A DNA stretch of 64,000 nucleotides from Chitinophaga flava (GCF_003308995.1 NZ_QFFJ01000001.1:2852001-2916000), one strand, 5' to 3'; shown: positions 16,423 through 25,694, counted from the first letter of the stretch. The notes: generated from the letters alone by a model not told the origin. A program made the numbers and translations.

Positions 16423-18930
16423 ATGTTCGGTTGGAAAAGAATTATAGCAGTCCTAATAGGCGTAAGTGTTTGTTGTACAGCATTGAAGGCGCAGCAATAT
16501 AAGATCAGTGGAACAGTGAGAGATGCGCATTCCCAGGAAATCATTCCCTTCGCTACTCTTCAGTTTGACCATACACAGACCGGTATGGTTTGTAACGCTG
16601 AAGGAAAATATGTATTCGAGTTAAATGTTATCCCTGCAGATTCGCTACTGGTAAGGGTAATGGGATATACCATTCTTAAAATGCCCGTTAACCGCAGCCT
16701 GAAAGAACAAACTGTCAACTTCGACCTTACCCGCTCCGATCTGTCTCTCAAAACATACGAAATCAAAGCTAACGTTAACTGGGCACTGATCCTCCTCAAA
16801 CAGATCGTCCGCCATAAACCGGAGAACAATTATAACCGGCTGGATAACTATAAATACGAAGTATACAACAAACTTGAACTGGACATGAAAAACCTTAACA
16901 AGGAAAAACTGTCCAGAAACAGGTTTACCAAACCGTTTGCTTTTATTCTCAATAACATCGACAGTACTTCGGAAGACAAACCTTTTCTACCCATATTCCT
17001 GACAGAATCCCTGTCAGACTTCTACTACCAGTCGAGCCCCCGCAAAACAAAGGAAATCATTAAAGCTGCCCGTACTTCCGGCATAGACAATGAAAGCGTT
17101 ACCAAGTTTCTCGGCGGCATGTATCAGAATGTCAATATCTATGATAATTTCATTCCGGTATTCGACAAACAGTTTGTAAGCCCTATACATCACAACGGCG
17201 CCTTCTACTACGATTATAAAATCGCTGACACACAATACATCAGCAGTCAACGGTTCATCAAACTGAATTTCTCTCCTAAACGCAAAGGAGAAAACACTTT
17301 TATCGGTGATATCTGGGTACATGACACCACCTATGCCGTCATGAAAGCGACGCTGTCTGTTCCCAAAGATGCCAACATCAACTTTGTACACCGTGTTAGC
17401 ATGGTACAGGAATTCAGACAGCTGCACGACAGCACCTGGTTCCTTTACAAGGATAAATTTGTAGCCGACTTCTGGGCGCCCAGTCCCAAGCCAGGCAAAA
17501 CCTTCGACTTCATCGGACGCAAAAGCACCACCTACGATAACGTCATCACCAATGATACTGCCGCTACCAACATCTTCAGCAACAGAAAATATCCGGAAGC
17601 TGTAGTAGTGCTTGATAGTGCCCGCATACGCAAAGAATCATTCTGGGACGACAACCGCCCCGAGAACCTGAGCAAAAACGAGGTCGGCATCTACAAGATG
17701 ATCGATACCCTGCAACGTATGCCGCTGTTCCAGAAGTATTCCAACACCATCCGTTTTCTGGCCACCGGCTACAAGCCACTGGGACCAATTGAATGGGGAC
17801 CTTACTATTACCTCTTCTCTCAAAACAGGCTGGAAGGATTCCGCCTCCGACTCGACCTCGGTACTACGCCTAAATTCAATAAGGATATATACCTCTACGG
17901 TTACCTGGCCTACGGTTTCGGTGATAACGTTTACAAAGGAAAGATGTCTGCGTTATGGCTGCTGAAAAGACATCCGCGCATGTATCTCTATGGCGCCTAT
18001 ACGAAAGATCTTGACAACGGTTCCCACTACTACGATGAAGTAGGCACCGATAACATCTTCACCCTCGCCATACGGAAAAACGGTATCCCGCAGAAGTTCC
18101 TGATGATTCAGGAACAAAGACTGGAATTCTTCAAGGAATATTACAGCGGTTTCTCCCATCAGATCACCCTGTTGCACAAACAGGCCAGACCTTATGAACC
18201 ATTGCCAACCGCCGCCTTCTATCCCAAAGAACCCAATAACCGTGATCCGCTCACCACAACAGAAGTGGAGTTAAAATTACGCTGGGCCTTCCATGAGCAG
18301 TTCCTCGAAGGCAACTACTACCGCATCAGCTTAGGAAGTAAATATCCCATCACCGAAATGAAATACGCCGTAGGCATTCCGGGCATCGCCAACAGTGGCC
18401 AGCAATATCAACGGGTATCACTCAGTGTATCCGATTACGTTAAGCTACCGCCCTTCGGCTCACTCTACTACAACGTCTTCGGTGGTAAGATCTTCGGCAC
18501 CGTACCTTATACTTCCCTCGAAGTACATCCCGGCAACGAAATCTACTACTACAACAAATACGCATTCAACATGATGAACCGCTTCGAGTTCATCAGCGAT
18601 CAATATGTAGGTTTCAACGTCGAACACACCATCGGCAATGGTATCTTCGGTTATATCCCGCTGATCAAAAAGCTGAAATGGCGCCAGTTCTGGACCGCAA
18701 AAGGTATCGTTGGCTCCCTCTCCAATGCTAATAAACAGCTGAACCTCAACAACGGCTATCCTTTCCGTACCCTGGCAGGTAATCCCTACCTTGAAGTTGG
18801 CACCGGCATCGAAAACATTTTCAAATTCCTACGGGTAGACTTTATCTGGCGCGTAGCTCCGGATGTGCTGCCTGAAGAACCAGCTAATAAGAAGTTTGGT
18901 GTGTTTGGAAGCTTTAAACTGCAGTTCTGA
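16423..18930 (+). CDS. DUF5686 family outer-membrane-associated protein with carboxypeptidase-regulatory-like domain
   Basis: 835 residues. The signal peptide ends near ALKAQ (residue 24). Residues 26-110 form a CarboxypepD_reg-like beta-sandwich (KISGTVRDAHSQEIIPFATL). The following DUF5686 region contains LILLKQIVRHKPENNYNRLD and the segment NRFTKPFAFILNNIDS typical of the family, with a TonB-receptor-like beta-barrel C-terminus ending FGSFKLQF. Such proteins are common in Bacteroidota and have no established function; outer-membrane location is likely. The stop overlaps the start of the next gene by one base. Confidence 0.85.
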   Translation: MFGWKRIIAVLIGVSVCCTALKAQQYKISGTVRDAHSQEIIPFATLQFDHTQTGMVCNAEGKYVFELNVIPADSLLVRVMGYTILKMPVNRSLKEQTVNFDLTRSDLSLKTYEIKANVNWALILLKQIVRHKPENNYNRLDNYKYEVYNKLELDMKNLNKEKLSRNRFTKPFAFILNNIDSTSEDKPFLPIFLTESLSDFYYQSSPRKTKEIIKAARTSGIDNESVTKFLGGMYQNVNIYDNFIPVFDKQFVSPIHHNGAFYYDYKIADTQYISSQRFIKLNFSPKRKGENTFIGDIWVHDTTYAVMKATLSVPKDANINFVHRVSMVQEFRQLHDSTWFLYKDKFVADFWAPSPKPGKTFDFIGRKSTTYDNVITNDTAATNIFSNRKYPEAVVVLDSARIRKESFWDDNRPENLSKNEVGIYKMIDTLQRMPLFQKYSNTIRFLATGYKPLGPIEWGPYYYLFSQNRLEGFRLRLDLGTTPKFNKDIYLYGYLAYGFGDNVYKGKMSALWLLKRHPRMYLYGAYTKDLDNGSHYYDEVGTDNIFTLAIRKNGIPQKFLMIQEQRLEFFKEYYSGFSHQITLLHKQARPYEPLPTAAFYPKEPNNRDPLTTTEVELKLRWAFHEQFLEGNYYRISLGSKYPITEMKYAVGIPGIANSGQQYQRVSLSVSDYVKLPPFGSLYYNVFGGKIFGTVPYTSLEVHPGNEIYYYNKYAFNMMNRFEFISDQYVGFNVEHTIGNGIFGYIPLIKKLKWRQFWTAKGIVGSLSNANKQLNLNNGYPFRTLAGNPYLEVGTGIENIFKFLRVDFIWRVAPDVLPEEPANKKFGVFGSFKLQF

Positions 18931-19325
18931 TGATCAAAGATGTAACACATATCGACCTGTTTGAAACGCTGCTTTCCGGCGAAATAGGAGATCAGTATTA
19001 CGATCTGCACAATGATTTTGAATGCATCCGCATCACTTATAGCCTGGCAGAGAAAAAACTGGAATTAAGATTCATCAACGATGACTATAAACTCATCATT
19101 TCCTTTCACGACGCCCGATTAGGTTACTGCAACTTCAACCCTACCAAACCGGGGAAAGGCAATGATATGGATCTCTTCTATCGTGGACGTTTTGAAATGA
19201 ACAACAATCTGCACGAGATGACCACAGCAGGTGAATATTATTTCTATTTATCTTTTCTTGAAGGAGATTCCCTGGAGATATTCTCTAAACAGGTTTTACT
19301 GGAATTAAGCCGGCTGAACGCCTGA
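18930..19325 (+). CDS. Hypothetical cytoplasmic protein, translationally coupled to the DUF5686 gene
   Basis: 131 residues with no signal peptide or membrane segment. The sequence is acidic and beta-rich (ECIRITYSLAEKKLELRFINDDYKLIISFHDARLGYCNF). The ATG uses the last base of the preceding TGA, so translation is probably coupled. I do not recognise a family. It marks the end of the core segment: the next 6 kb have lower GC and fragmentary genes, so it could also be the first cargo gene of the accessory island. Confidence 0.6.
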   Translation: MIKDVTHIDLFETLLSGEIGDQYYDLHNDFECIRITYSLAEKKLELRFINDDYKLIISFHDARLGYCNFNPTKPGKGNDMDLFYRGRFEMNNNLHEMTTAGEYYFYLSFLEGDSLEIFSKQVLLELSRLNA

Positions 19326-19365
19326 TACAATTCAATTTTTTATATATTTACTTCTATCTGTTGAT

Positions 19366-19635
19366 GTGGCTTTGGTGGTCTGCTGTAACGATTCCATCCG
19401 GTGGCGCAATATAGCCCGCGCTGCAGATAGTATCCTGAATCCCAAAACTCCAGCATGGAAATACCCCTCCTTTGATAACCCGGAATATATCTTAGCATTC
19501 AATTCGAAAGTCAGAAGCAATAATAGCAACGCAGACAATGAATTATTCTCCGGATTTTTAATCTATTTGAAGTATACCTTCCTCTACGAATGCATGAAAA
19601 AGAAGCCAGAATGGGGACAGAGGAAAAATATCTAA
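19366..19635 (+). pseudogene. Orphan coding fragment at the island edge (possible remnant)
   Basis: An 89-codon frame with a GTG start. The C-terminal part (SILNPKTPAWKYPSFDNPEY and later LFSGFLIYLKYTFLYECMKK) looks protein-like, while the first 25 codons do not. An ATG frame two bases earlier stops after 16 codons. The composition is AT-rich compared with the gene to its left. The simplest reading is the 3' remnant of a longer gene, perhaps an immunity or toxin-tip relic of the RHS island. Expression is doubtful. Confidence 0.35.
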
Positions 19636-19644
19636 CTAACCTAG

Positions 19645-20088
19645 ATGAGCACACGAAAACTAATTATATTAACGACCATCTTTATCATATTTTTTTGTGC
19701 CTGGTGCAGGTCAATCATCCGGAATGATGATAAATACAACTCGTTATTCAAGAACCACATAAGGTTTTCGGGAAAGATAGTTTCTTTAAATGTATCGGGT
19801 AATCATGCCTATGGGATTATTAGAATAAAAGTTGAAAAAACAAATACTAATGCGTTTACCGACTCTATACATTCAGCAGTATTCCCATACAAGATAAAAG
19901 AAGGCTATGCCGAGTTTTACGGTTATGTACCTGTTACAACAAAAACAGGATATGATATATTGCTTGACTCGGACAAGAGAATATTAGAAATTTATGATCA
20001 TGAGAAAAATATAAGCACGTCAGGTGTTAATGTTAGCTTTGAAAGCGACAACATAATGTTTGTGAACCGGCATACAATGTTTAAGTGA
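19645..20088 (+). CDS. Small membrane-anchored protein of unknown function
   Basis: 147 residues. One hydrophobic N-terminal segment (KLIILTTIFIIFFCAWC) would anchor or export the protein; the rest is a beta-rich extracytoplasmic domain (GKIVSLNVSGNHAYGIIRIK). The sequence CAWC falls at the end of the hydrophobic stretch but is not a good lipobox. No family is recognised. It starts 9 bp after the preceding fragment and precedes the truncated RHS gene, so an orphan immunity protein is a possibility, not a demonstrated function. Confidence 0.5.
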   Translation: MSTRKLIILTTIFIIFFCAWCRSIIRNDDKYNSLFKNHIRFSGKIVSLNVSGNHAYGIIRIKVEKTNTNAFTDSIHSAVFPYKIKEGYAEFYGYVPVTTKTGYDILLDSDKRILEIYDHEKNISTSGVNVSFESDNIMFVNRHTMFK

Positions 20089-20191
20089 AAGATTGCATGG
20101 CAACGGTTTCGAAGCTACAAACTGCAGTTTTAGGTAACAGTTTTATTATCAGGATTAATACGTACATTTATCATGTAGCTGTTCGAAATAT

Positions 20192-23100
20192 TTGTTATCC
20201 TGTTCCTATACCGCGATACCTTTCCATTTTGACAGTGTAGCATGCCGATTTCCTCCTGTTCAGCTATACAAAAATTTGATAACCGATGAAGCCACCAACC
20301 AGGTTGCTGAATTTAAAGACAAAGATGGTCGTGTCGTATTGAAAAGGGTACAAGCCTCCACTAATCCGGGGAAAGGCCATACTGGCTGGTTATCCACCTA
20401 TTATGTATATGATGATCTCAATAATCTTCGTTTTGTTCTGCCCCCGCTGGCAGTGGAAAAAATCAATGCGGGTGGCAATGTAGCTGCGTTAGCAGATGAA
20501 CTTTGTTTTCAATATACCTATGATCAACGCAACCGGATGATCATTAAAAAGATACCGGGAGCAGCGGCTGTGGAGATGGTATATGATATAAGGGACAGAC
20601 TCGTTTTCACCCGTGATGGCAATATGAGGAAACCTGGTCAGGAAAAATGGCTCGTTACCTTTTACGATGTACTTAACCGTCCCATAGAAACTGCTATCTA
20701 TCGTTCCGCAACTTCCCGGCAGGACCTCCAGACTGCTATGAACACTGCAACAGGCACCAATGGCTCATTACCGTACCAGTTCCCTGCCATTGAAGACCTG
20801 GTAGTAGCTGTACACGATCGAAATATTTACAAGGCGAGAAAAAGCGTGAACCTTGAACCAGGATTTGATTCCGGGGAAAATGGAAATGTAGACGCATTCA
20901 TTGATCCTACCCTTCAAGGCGATAACCTGAATCTCAATATCAGCAATCCTTTACCGGGCATACCTGCCGCTTCATTAACACCGCTGACTTTTACATTCTA
21001 CGATGGTTACAGCTTCCCAGGCAAACAGGACCCGATAACAACTGAAGCACAGAAACTGAATGCCGGCAATAATCCCTACTCAGAACCATTTGCTGTCAGC
21101 AATATGACGACAGGTTTAGTTACCGGTACGAAAGTGCGGGTACTGGACACCGATCAATGGCTTACTACCACCACTTATTACAACAACAAAGGCAGAGTAG
21201 TACAACTTATCAGCGATAACGCATCTGGAGGACAGGATATTGCCACTAACATGTACGATTTCAGCGGTAAGTTGCTTTCCAATTACCTCAATCATAAAAA
21301 TCCACGCAGTGGACTCACTCCACAAATTACTGTGCTAACGATGACAGAATATGATGCTGCCGGGCGTGTTATTACAGTAAGGAAAAGAGTCAATAATGAT
21401 ATCTCAAAAGAGCAAACCGTTGCCAGCAATGAGTATGATGAACTGGGGCAATTGAGGAGCAAATCATTAGGGATAAAAGCCGGTTCTGATCCGATAGAGC
21501 TGTTATCTTATGAATACAATATAAGAGGCTGGTTAAAAAGTATCAACAAAGACTATCTCAATAATACCAACAACAGTCCTTCACATTTCGGGCAGGAACT
21601 GAATTATGATCAGGGCTTTAAAGATCCGCAGTTCAACGGTAACATCGCCGGTATCCGCTGGAAAGGATGGAACGATAAAAAGCCTCGTGCCTACGGATAT
21701 CAGTATGACCAGGCCAATCGTCTTACAGGAGCTAACTTCACGCAACAGGACAACCCTGGAAGCAGCTGGGAAAAAAGTGTAATGAACTTCTCCACCGATT
21801 GGGTTACCTATGACGCCAACGGGAACATCCGGAGCATGAAACAATATGGCATGTCAGGAACAGCTCCGGTAGAACTGGACCGTTTAAAATATGACTATCG
21901 TGATAATAGTAATAAATTATCTGCTGTTAGCGACAGTAGTACTGTCAACGATTTATTGGGAGATTTCAAAAATGGTACTAATACAGGCGACGATTATGAT
22001 TATGACCCCAACGGTAATCTTATCAAAGACCTGAACAAATCCATCAGTTCGATTACTTATAATCATCTGAATCTGCCTTCCCTGATCCAGATAGACAACA
22101 AAGGATCAATTAGCTACCAATATGATGCTACTGGCAATAAAATCCGGAAGCAAGTAGTGGATATAACAGGCCCCTCTCCTAAAACCACCATTACAGACTA
22201 CATCGGTGGTTTTGTGTATCAGAATGATACACTTCAATTCGCACCACAGGAAGAAGGCCGCATCCGCCTTGCCTATAAAGCAGGTCAGGCCCCTGCATAT
22301 GTCTTTGACTATTTTGTAAAGGACCACCTTGGTAATACCAGGCTGGTACTGACTCATGTCAATGATGTCAATACCTATGTTGCTACCATGGAAACAGCAG
22401 CTGCTGCCAAAGAAATAACTCTTTTCAGCAATATCGACGATACCAGGGCCAGCAAGCCAGTAGGTTACCCTACGGATCAAAATGCCGGGAAGAATGAATT
22501 CGTTGCCAAACTCAATGCTAAAAATGGAGGCAAAAAAATAGGTCCATCATTAGTATTGCGGGTAATGGCCGGAGACACCATTCAGATCGGCGCCCAGGCA
22601 TTCTATAAATCCACCGGCCCACAAGAACGAAAATCTCCCGAGTTACCGGCTGAAAACATGCTGGCTGATCTTATACACGCTTTTGGAGGCACACCAGCTG
22701 ACGCTGGTAATCATGGTGGCGATGCACTGGCCAGCCAGACACCTTTCAATAGCAATTTCTTTAATAATGATTACCGTAAACTAAAAGAAAAAAATCCTGA
22801 TCAGAACAAGACAGACAAACCCAAAGCCTATCTTAATTTTGTACTGTTCGATGATCAGTTTAAATTAGTAGAAACAAACAGTGGTGTGAAACAGGTCAAA
22901 GCAGAACCAGACCAGTTGCAGACATTAGCCCAGGATAAAATGCCGATCACTCAAAGCGGGTTCCTTTATGTTTATACCAGTAATGAAAGTCCGCAGGACG
23001 TGTTCTTTGATAATGTGGTGGTAACCCATACAACAGGGTCAGTACTGGAGGAGACGCATTATTATCCGTTTGGGTTGACGATGGCAGGGATCAGTTCGAA

Positions 23101-23995
23101 TGCGTTGAAGAGCACTAACTATTCGGAGAATAGATTGAAATATAATGGGAAGGAGTTACAGACGAAAGAGTTTGGAGATGGAAGTGGACTTGAATGGTAT
23201 GACTATGGAGCAAGAATGTATGACCAACAGATAGGAAGATGGCATGTTATGGACCCTTTAATTGAAAAGAATCATTTTAATTACACACCATATGCATATG
23301 TATACAACGACCCTGTAAATTTGATTGATCCAGATGGTAGAGATTCTACACAAAGGAAGAATGCTATTGATCGTGCGAAGGAATATGTGGAGAAAAAAAA
23401 ATCCGGTAATCAATATGAGATGGGGGCCAAACATGGGCCCGGTGGTACTTGTGACTGTTCTGGTTTAGTTTCGAACTCCGTTGTGGCAGGAGGAGAAGCA
23501 GATCCCAATAATGGAAGTGAGTCATCAGGTGTACTTAACATTGAGAATAACACCCAACAATTGGGGCAAAAAGATGTTACTTCCGGCAATATTGTAACTT
23601 TTCATTTTGATAAAGGATATCCTTATCATACGGGATTGGTAGTTACTGTCAATAAAGATAAAGATGGGAATATAATAAGTTTTACTATGATCCAATCTTC
23701 AAGTGGAGTTGGTCCTAATGAGCAAACGGTAACTATTGGTGAAGGGAAACTGGGTAATGGAGTATTTGGATATTATAAATGGGACACAAAGCCCGATCCT
23801 GTTTCTATTTCACCACAAAGTGGCAACCCCTTATCCAACTTCTCCAAACTTAATTCTAAGGTTGAAGCAAGACAAGAAATGGGAAGGTATTTAAAAATGG
23901 CTGCTGATGCTAAAGCACAGGGATTCAATAATGTATATAACATGTGGAGGTCCGCGGCTCAGGATGTCTATGAGAAAAAGATTTATAGTCATTAA
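20192..23995 (+). CDS. RHS repeat-associated core protein, 5'-truncated, with NlpC/P60-like C-terminal toxin domain
   Basis: 1267 residues in the open frame. Recognisable RHS homology begins abruptly at about residue 24 (QLYKNLITDEATNQVAEFKD), a segment normally several hundred residues into Bacteroidota RHS proteins, and the first 23 residues look non-homologous. The signal peptide and DUF6443-like N-terminus are therefore missing. YD/RHS repeats run through residues 30-950 (YDYDPNGNLIKDLN near residue 603). The RHS core with YYPFGLTMAG (residue ~957) through YNDPVNLIDPDGRD (~1051) precedes a variable tip. The tip has CDCSGLV with Cys1089 and PYHTGLVV with His1146, the Cys/His pair and spacing of NlpC/P60 peptidases, predicting cleavage of cell-wall peptides. 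Whether the truncated gene is expressed or is a silent cassette is open. Confidence 0.82.
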   Translation: MLSCSYTAIPFHFDSVACRFPPVQLYKNLITDEATNQVAEFKDKDGRVVLKRVQASTNPGKGHTGWLSTYYVYDDLNNLRFVLPPLAVEKINAGGNVAALADELCFQYTYDQRNRMIIKKIPGAAAVEMVYDIRDRLVFTRDGNMRKPGQEKWLVTFYDVLNRPIETAIYRSATSRQDLQTAMNTATGTNGSLPYQFPAIEDLVVAVHDRNIYKARKSVNLEPGFDSGENGNVDAFIDPTLQGDNLNLNISNPLPGIPAASLTPLTFTFYDGYSFPGKQDPITTEAQKLNAGNNPYSEPFAVSNMTTGLVTGTKVRVLDTDQWLTTTTYYNNKGRVVQLISDNASGGQDIATNMYDFSGKLLSNYLNHKNPRSGLTPQITVLTMTEYDAAGRVITVRKRVNNDISKEQTVASNEYDELGQLRSKSLGIKAGSDPIELLSYEYNIRGWLKSINKDYLNNTNNSPSHFGQELNYDQGFKDPQFNGNIAGIRWKGWNDKKPRAYGYQYDQANRLTGANFTQQDNPGSSWEKSVMNFSTDWVTYDANGNIRSMKQYGMSGTAPVELDRLKYDYRDNSNKLSAVSDSSTVNDLLGDFKNGTNTGDDYDYDPNGNLIKDLNKSISSITYNHLNLPSLIQIDNKGSISYQYDATGNKIRKQVVDITGPSPKTTITDYIGGFVYQNDTLQFAPQEEGRIRLAYKAGQAPAYVFDYFVKDHLGNTRLVLTHVNDVNTYVATMETAAAAKEITLFSNIDDTRASKPVGYPTDQNAGKNEFVAKLNAKNGGKKIGPSLVLRVMAGDTIQIGAQAFYKSTGPQERKSPELPAENMLADLIHAFGGTPADAGNHGGDALASQTPFNSNFFNNDYRKLKEKNPDQNKTDKPKAYLNFVLFDDQFKLVETNSGVKQVKAEPDQLQTLAQDKMPITQSGFLYVYTSNESPQDVFFDNVVVTHTTGSVLEETHYYPFGLTMAGISSNALKSTNYSENRLKYNGKELQTKEFGDGSGLEWYDYGARMYDQQIGRWHVMDPLIEKNHFNYTPYAYVYNDPVNLIDPDGRDSTQRKNAIDRAKEYVEKKKSGNQYEMGAKHGPGGTCDCSGLVSNSVVAGGEADPNNGSESSGVLNIENNTQQLGQKDVTSGNIVTFHFDKGYPYHTGLVVTVNKDKDGNIISFTMIQSSSGVGPNEQTVTIGEGKLGNGVFGYYKWDTKPDPVSISPQSGNPLSNFSKLNSKVEARQEMGRYLKMAADAKAQGFNNVYNMWRSAAQDVYEKKIYSH

Positions 23996-24002
23996 ATTAA
24001 AA

Positions 24003-24620
24003 ATGATGAAATATTACATTACACTACTTATTAGTATTTTAATTTCAGCGCATCTTTATGTTGGTTGCAAGAATGTAAATAGTAAAAAAGGAGGTCAGGA
24101 AATCATCAATCCCCAAAAGGATAATCCGGAGTTAAATAAACTTAAAGGTAAAATTAATAGTGGGTTCGATGAGGATTCATTGGAACTTAGTAATATTTAT
24201 AATTCATACTTACAAAGATATAACGACTCTATAAAAATTGATACAACATTTATTTTTAGAGATAGTAAAGTGAAAGTAGATTTCCAATATTATTGTACGC
24301 ATGATAGCTCCCTAACCTTACCAGAAAAGTATATTGAGGTCTACGGGATTAAAGAATTTGTAACGCACAACTTTGAATCTTCTTTAAAAATAGAGCTAAA
24401 CGATAAATACATTCTTGATACTATTATTAAGAAAAGTATGTTTGAGGATACTATCCCAATTGAGCTAAGGAAATATGGTGTATTGCTATATCCCGTTTTG
24501 ACTTTTAAAAAAGGCAATCGAGTGGAAATTGATTATAGCCTATCTATTCCACTTACAGATGTTGGGAGATTGATTTCATTTCCAATCATTAATGATGAGG
24601 AGTTAAAACGAAAGAGATAA
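24003..24620 (+). CDS. Predicted lipoprotein immunity protein for the RHS NlpC/P60 toxin
   Basis: 205 residues from the first of two adjacent ATGs (24003, 24006), 7 bp after the RHS stop; the frame is open 96 bp further upstream but that part overlaps the toxin gene. The N-terminus MMKYYITLLISILISAHLYV ends at GC, a lipobox-like site (YVGC, with an unusual Tyr at -3), so periplasmic lipid anchoring is likely. The mature part is charged and shows no enzyme motif. Position, size and periplasmic fate fit an inhibitor of a peptidoglycan-cleaving toxin. Function is inferred from context alone. AT content is high, as in the toxin tip. Confidence 0.6.
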   Translation: MMKYYITLLISILISAHLYVGCKNVNSKKGGQEIINPQKDNPELNKLKGKINSGFDEDSLELSNIYNSYLQRYNDSIKIDTTFIFRDSKVKVDFQYYCTHDSSLTLPEKYIEVYGIKEFVTHNFESSLKIELNDKYILDTIIKKSMFEDTIPIELRKYGVLLYPVLTFKKGNRVEIDYSLSIPLTDVGRLISFPIINDEELKRKR

Positions 24621-24623
24621 TAT

Positions 24624-24944
24624 CGCCGTTCATACTTACCGCCGCGTGAACGCCGAACCGGAAGAGGAACTAATTATATCAAGGAACTACTGCATTTCGA
24701 TCCAAGTATAATCATCCTGGATAAAGGAATGGTAAAATGTGAAGGCAAAGAGATGTTATCCATAGTATATGAAACACCAATCGTCCGGACATTATCTGGA
24801 TATATTGTTGAGAGAAGAGTCTTTTTTACTACCCAAGGGCTCGCTGTAGTTGATGTAATATGCAAATTCACCAACCCGGAAGAAAAAGGAAAATGCCTGG
24901 CTTTAACAAAGCATATAAGCAACAGTATCAGCATATCTGGGTAG
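24624..24944 (+). pseudogene. Orphan 3' gene fragment downstream of the immunity gene
   Basis: A 107-codon open frame in the same frame as the immunity gene and separated from it only by the TAA at 24618-24620. The first part reads RRSYLPPRERRTGRGTNY and is unlikely to be coding. From IIILDKGMVKCEGKEML onward it looks like the C-terminal half of a small secreted protein ending in SISISG. An ATG exists at 24729 (71 residues), but no signal or N-terminal domain accompanies it. Most likely a relic of another immunity or tip gene. Confidence 0.35.
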
Positions 24945-24959
24945 TATTCGACACTATTT

Positions 24960-25091
24960 CACGAACTGTGTAACATAAAAATCGGGGTTTCACGACCTCG
25001 ATTTTCTAATTTTAATAAATACACAGAAGACGGTAATGAAAGACGCTATTCTCTTAGCCAGTTTAGTGAAAGTAATCCCAAACCCGATTGA
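24960..25091 (+). other. Second coding relic plus hairpin in the 569-bp gap 24621-25189
   Basis: The frame ending at the TGA at 25089-25091 encodes KYTEDGNERRYSLSQFSESN before the stop. This is protein-like and resembles the extreme C-terminus of an RHS tip or similar toxin, but no start codon or upstream domain is visible. Part of the frame is also inside the hairpin at 24978-25005. The remaining 98 bp to the next gene hold nothing I can identify. Confidence 0.25.
24978..25005. terminator. Probable terminator hairpin after the RHS island
   Basis: AAAATCGGGGT (24978-24988) pairs with ACCTCGATTTT (24995-25005) through an 11-bp stem with one G-T wobble and a 6-nt loop. The stem ends in a T-run on the plus strand. 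Confidence 0.55.
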
Positions 25092-25189
25092 TTATTGCCA
25101 TTTTATTATTTATCATTGCACCGCTGTTACAAAACTGCTACTTGAGCAGTAACCATCATTAAAAGAGACAACATTATTTCCTTAGACCT

Positions 25190-25657
25190 ATGCAAAAAAA
25201 GTTAAGACTTTTTACAACTTTGTTTTTCACCTGTCTGTGGGCTGTAACTCAAGCCCAATCCCAACAAATCGGGACTCCGGAACAAAAAACAACCGCTATT
25301 CAATTCATGTATTTCCTGGAACAGGATATGCAGGACAACGCCATCTCTATGATAGATGGGCACAAAACCATCGTAAACAAAACGTTTAAAGACAAGCTGA
25401 AAGAGGCCACCAAGCAAATTGCTATCGCCATAAAAAAAGCAGATCCGGGTATTATTCCTGTAAAAGAGAAGGAAGGTACACGTTATAGCTACTGCTATTA
25501 CAATAAGGAACTTCAATTCCCTGAACAATATCAGGCTGACATCTTCTTCTTTTCTGATGATGCCACTAAAATCAGTAAAGTCATTTTCTATACGCCTGAA
25601 GAGCTAAAGAAAAAACGAATTGAACGAGAGAAGTCGGCTTCAAAAATCAAAAGCTGA
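25190..25657 (+). CDS. Small secreted protein of unknown function
   Basis: 155 residues with a Sec signal peptide ending at VTQAQ (about residue 23). The mature part is lysine-rich and helical-plus-beta (YFLEQDMQDNAISMIDGHKT, then KEATKQIAIAIKKADPG and YSYCYYNKELQFPEQYQADI). A DUF3887-like NTF2 fold would fit the size, but I cannot confirm a family. It stands alone and ends 6 bp before a strong terminator. Confidence 0.55.
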   Translation: MQKKLRLFTTLFFTCLWAVTQAQSQQIGTPEQKTTAIQFMYFLEQDMQDNAISMIDGHKTIVNKTFKDKLKEATKQIAIAIKKADPGIIPVKEKEGTRYSYCYYNKELQFPEQYQADIFFFSDDATKISKVIFYTPEELKKKRIEREKSASKIKS

Positions 25658-25663
25658 TAAGAT

Positions 25664-25693
25664 AAAAAGCGGCAGATCTCTCTGCCGCTTTTT
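25664..25693. terminator. Bidirectional rho-independent terminator
   Basis: A 13-bp perfect stem (AAAAAGCGGCAGA, loop TCTC, TCTGCCGCTTTTT) with T-runs on both strands, between the convergent secreted-protein and aminotransferase genes. Confidence 0.88.
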
Positions 25694-25694
25694 T

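Noticed and set aside
23907..24002. Upstream extension of the immunity gene overlapping the RHS stop
   Set aside because: The 32 extra residues have no signal character, while the ATG at 24003 is followed directly by a lipoprotein signal peptide.
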